Assembly (NCBI GenBank): GCA_020026155.1
Contig: JAHHQX010000002.1
Coordinates: forward strand, 62,001 to 126,000
Direction of reading: 5' to 3'
Source: Actinobacillus sp.
GTDB taxonomy: Bacteria; Pseudomonadota; Gammaproteobacteria; Enterobacterales; Pasteurellaceae
DNA: 64,000 nt
The position numbers were made by a program, and so were the translations under genes. Position 1 is the stretch's first letter, and each line of letters starts with the position of its first letter. This document shows positions 63,055 to 64,000 of the stretch, piece by piece. The notes beneath the pieces are model-generated. The model searched no databases, had not been told where the DNA came from, and saw nothing but the letters and a program-made list of their open reading frames with translations.

Positions 63055-64000
63055 ATGAAAAAATACTTAATCTTTGCCCTTGCACCATTCCTTTTTGCCT
63101 GTGCGAGTAAAACTGAAAACACACCAGAACTTCCACCCCTTGATACAAAAGGTTTGGATATTCTTGTCGGTCAATTTTCACATAATATTGACGATATTTG
63201 GGGCGTGAATGAGCTACTCGTAGCAAGCCGACAAGATTATGTAAAGTATACTGATCAATATAAAACACGTAGCCACATTAATTTTGAACAAGGTCTTATT
63301 ACTATCGGCACACTCGGCACGCCACAAGAATTACAACGTGCTATCGTCCATACTCTACTCATGGGCGAAAATGCTGACAGTATCGATCTTTTTGCTTCTG
63401 GCGATGTTCCAATTAGCGATAAACCTTTCTTAAAAGATCTCGTGATGGATCAAAAAGGGAAAACGATTGACAATGTTCGCGAGGCAACTGCTTTTGCTAA
63501 CTATCTTATAAAAAATAGATTGCAGACTCGTCGTCTACAAAATGGTCATATTGAACATTTCGTCGAAATCCCAATGGTAGCTAATCACGTTGCTTTACGG
63601 GCAAAAAGTTACCTTCCATTAGTTCGTCAAGCATCACGTCGTTATAATGTGGATGAAAGTTTAATTCTTGCTATTATGCAAGTTGAATCCAGTTTTAACC
63701 CTTACGCAATCAGTTATTCTAATGCGGTAGGTTTAATGCAAATCGTGCGCACAACTGCAGGTCGAGATGTCTTTAAACATCAAAATCGTCCCGGTTCGCC
63801 AAGTAAGCATTACTTACTCAACCCTCGCAACAATATTGATATTGGTACGCACTACCTTTCTCTTTTGAAAAATAAATATCTTGCAGGAATTAAGGATAAA
63901 GATTCATTGCGTTACGCTGTTATTGCGTCTTATAACAGCGGTGCAGGTGCAGTATTACGTATTTTTGATAAAACGCCACAAAATGCGATTGATAAAATCA
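63055..64000 (+). CDS. mltC: Membrane-bound lytic murein transglycosylase C, truncated by the window end
   Basis: About 315 codons are visible and the frame is still open at 64000. A lipoprotein signal ends in LFACAS (lipid Cys near 17). The SLT domain includes [15 protein letters not shown] with the catalytic Glu near 211, followed by [10 protein letters not shown] and [12 protein letters not shown]. MltC cleaves peptidoglycan, forming 1,6-anhydro ends, at the outer membrane. The ATG at 63055 is eight bases after the yggX stop. Confidence 0.93.
   Translation, partial: MKKYLIFALAPFLFACASKTENTPELPPLDTKGLDILVGQFSHNIDDIWGVNELLVASRQDYVKYTDQYKTRSHINFEQGLITIGTLGTPQELQRAIVHTLLMGENADSIDLFASGDVPISDKPFLKDLVMDQKGKTIDNVREATAFANYLIKNRLQTRRLQNGHIEHFVEIPMVANHVALRAKSYLPLVRQASRRYNVDESLILAIMQVESSFNPYAISYSNAVGLMQIVRTTAGRDVFKHQNRPGSPSKHYLLNPRNNIDIGTHYLSLLKNKYLAGIKDKDSLRYAVIASYNSGAGAVLRIFDKTPQNAIDKI

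Overview
The window looks like chromosomal DNA from a Pasteurellaceae bacterium. It is AT-rich. The gene set and local gene orders (rsfS-rlmH-mrdA-rodA-dacA-ybeD-lipB-lipA, mreB-mreC-mreD, secM-secA-mutT, citC-citD-citE-citF-citXG beside a CitT-type carrier, mutY-yggX-mltC) match what I remember of Haemophilus-type genomes. One inverted pair of the Haemophilus uptake word AAGTGCGGT sits between mreB and mreC. By eye I found no other exact copy, far fewer than in H. influenzae, so the species is probably not a close relative of it. I saw no rRNA, tRNA, CRISPR array, prophage or insertion sequence.

Layout. Positions 1-2.7 kb: the 5' end of ribB behind an FMN riboswitch, then ubiK, nadR and a metallophosphoesterase. 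2.8-4.0 kb: a small trimeric autotransporter with a six-unit, 14-residue stalk repeat. 4.4-9.0 kb: a three-gene Tat-exported molybdenum hydroxylase (large subunit, [2Fe-2S] subunit, three-haem cytochrome c) behind an FNR-like site. 9.0-14.7 kb: mutT, secA, a SecM-like arrest peptide, a DUF721/DciA-like gene and pyrG. 14.8-22.9 kb: an eight-gene iron-uptake operon (FTR1 permease, P19, DUF2318 membrane protein, two FtsX-like permeases, ATPase, TlpA-like thioredoxin, cytochrome c) with Fur-like sites upstream. 23.4-27.7 kb: suhB with a boxA-like leader, then a NanE-like gene, a YhcH-family gene and an RpiR-family regulator, facing a DMT-family exporter. 27.9-36.8 kb: eno, lipoate synthesis, and the elongasome and peptidoglycan cluster. 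37-46 kb: clpB, mreDCB, uvrA and ssb. 46.5-53.3 kb: citrate carrier and citrate lyase genes around a perfect FNR palindrome. 53.4-64 kb: a stand-alone chorismate mutase, tkt, rluA, rapA, an acyl-CoA synthetase, mutY, yggX and a truncated mltC.

How it fits together. Two respiratory or fermentative modules (the Moco dehydrogenase and citrate lyase) each carry an FNR-type palindrome, which suggests anaerobic control. The iron operon couples a P19/FTR1 route to an ABC-like complex with periplasmic redox proteins. Many genes are followed by strong hairpins.

Most notable points. (1) A 40-42 bp palindrome present five times directly 3' of genes, with compensatory changes in both arms and a conserved loop. 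(2) A NanE-like protein in which the residues that I align with the catalytic Lys and Glu are replaced, linked to YhcH and RpiR genes. (3) A short SecM with only the IRAGP core conserved. (4) Nested inverted repeats upstream of mreB. (5) An iron operon that ends in a cytochrome c where related operons usually have a second thioredoxin. All functional statements come from reading motifs and from memory of the families. No database search was run.
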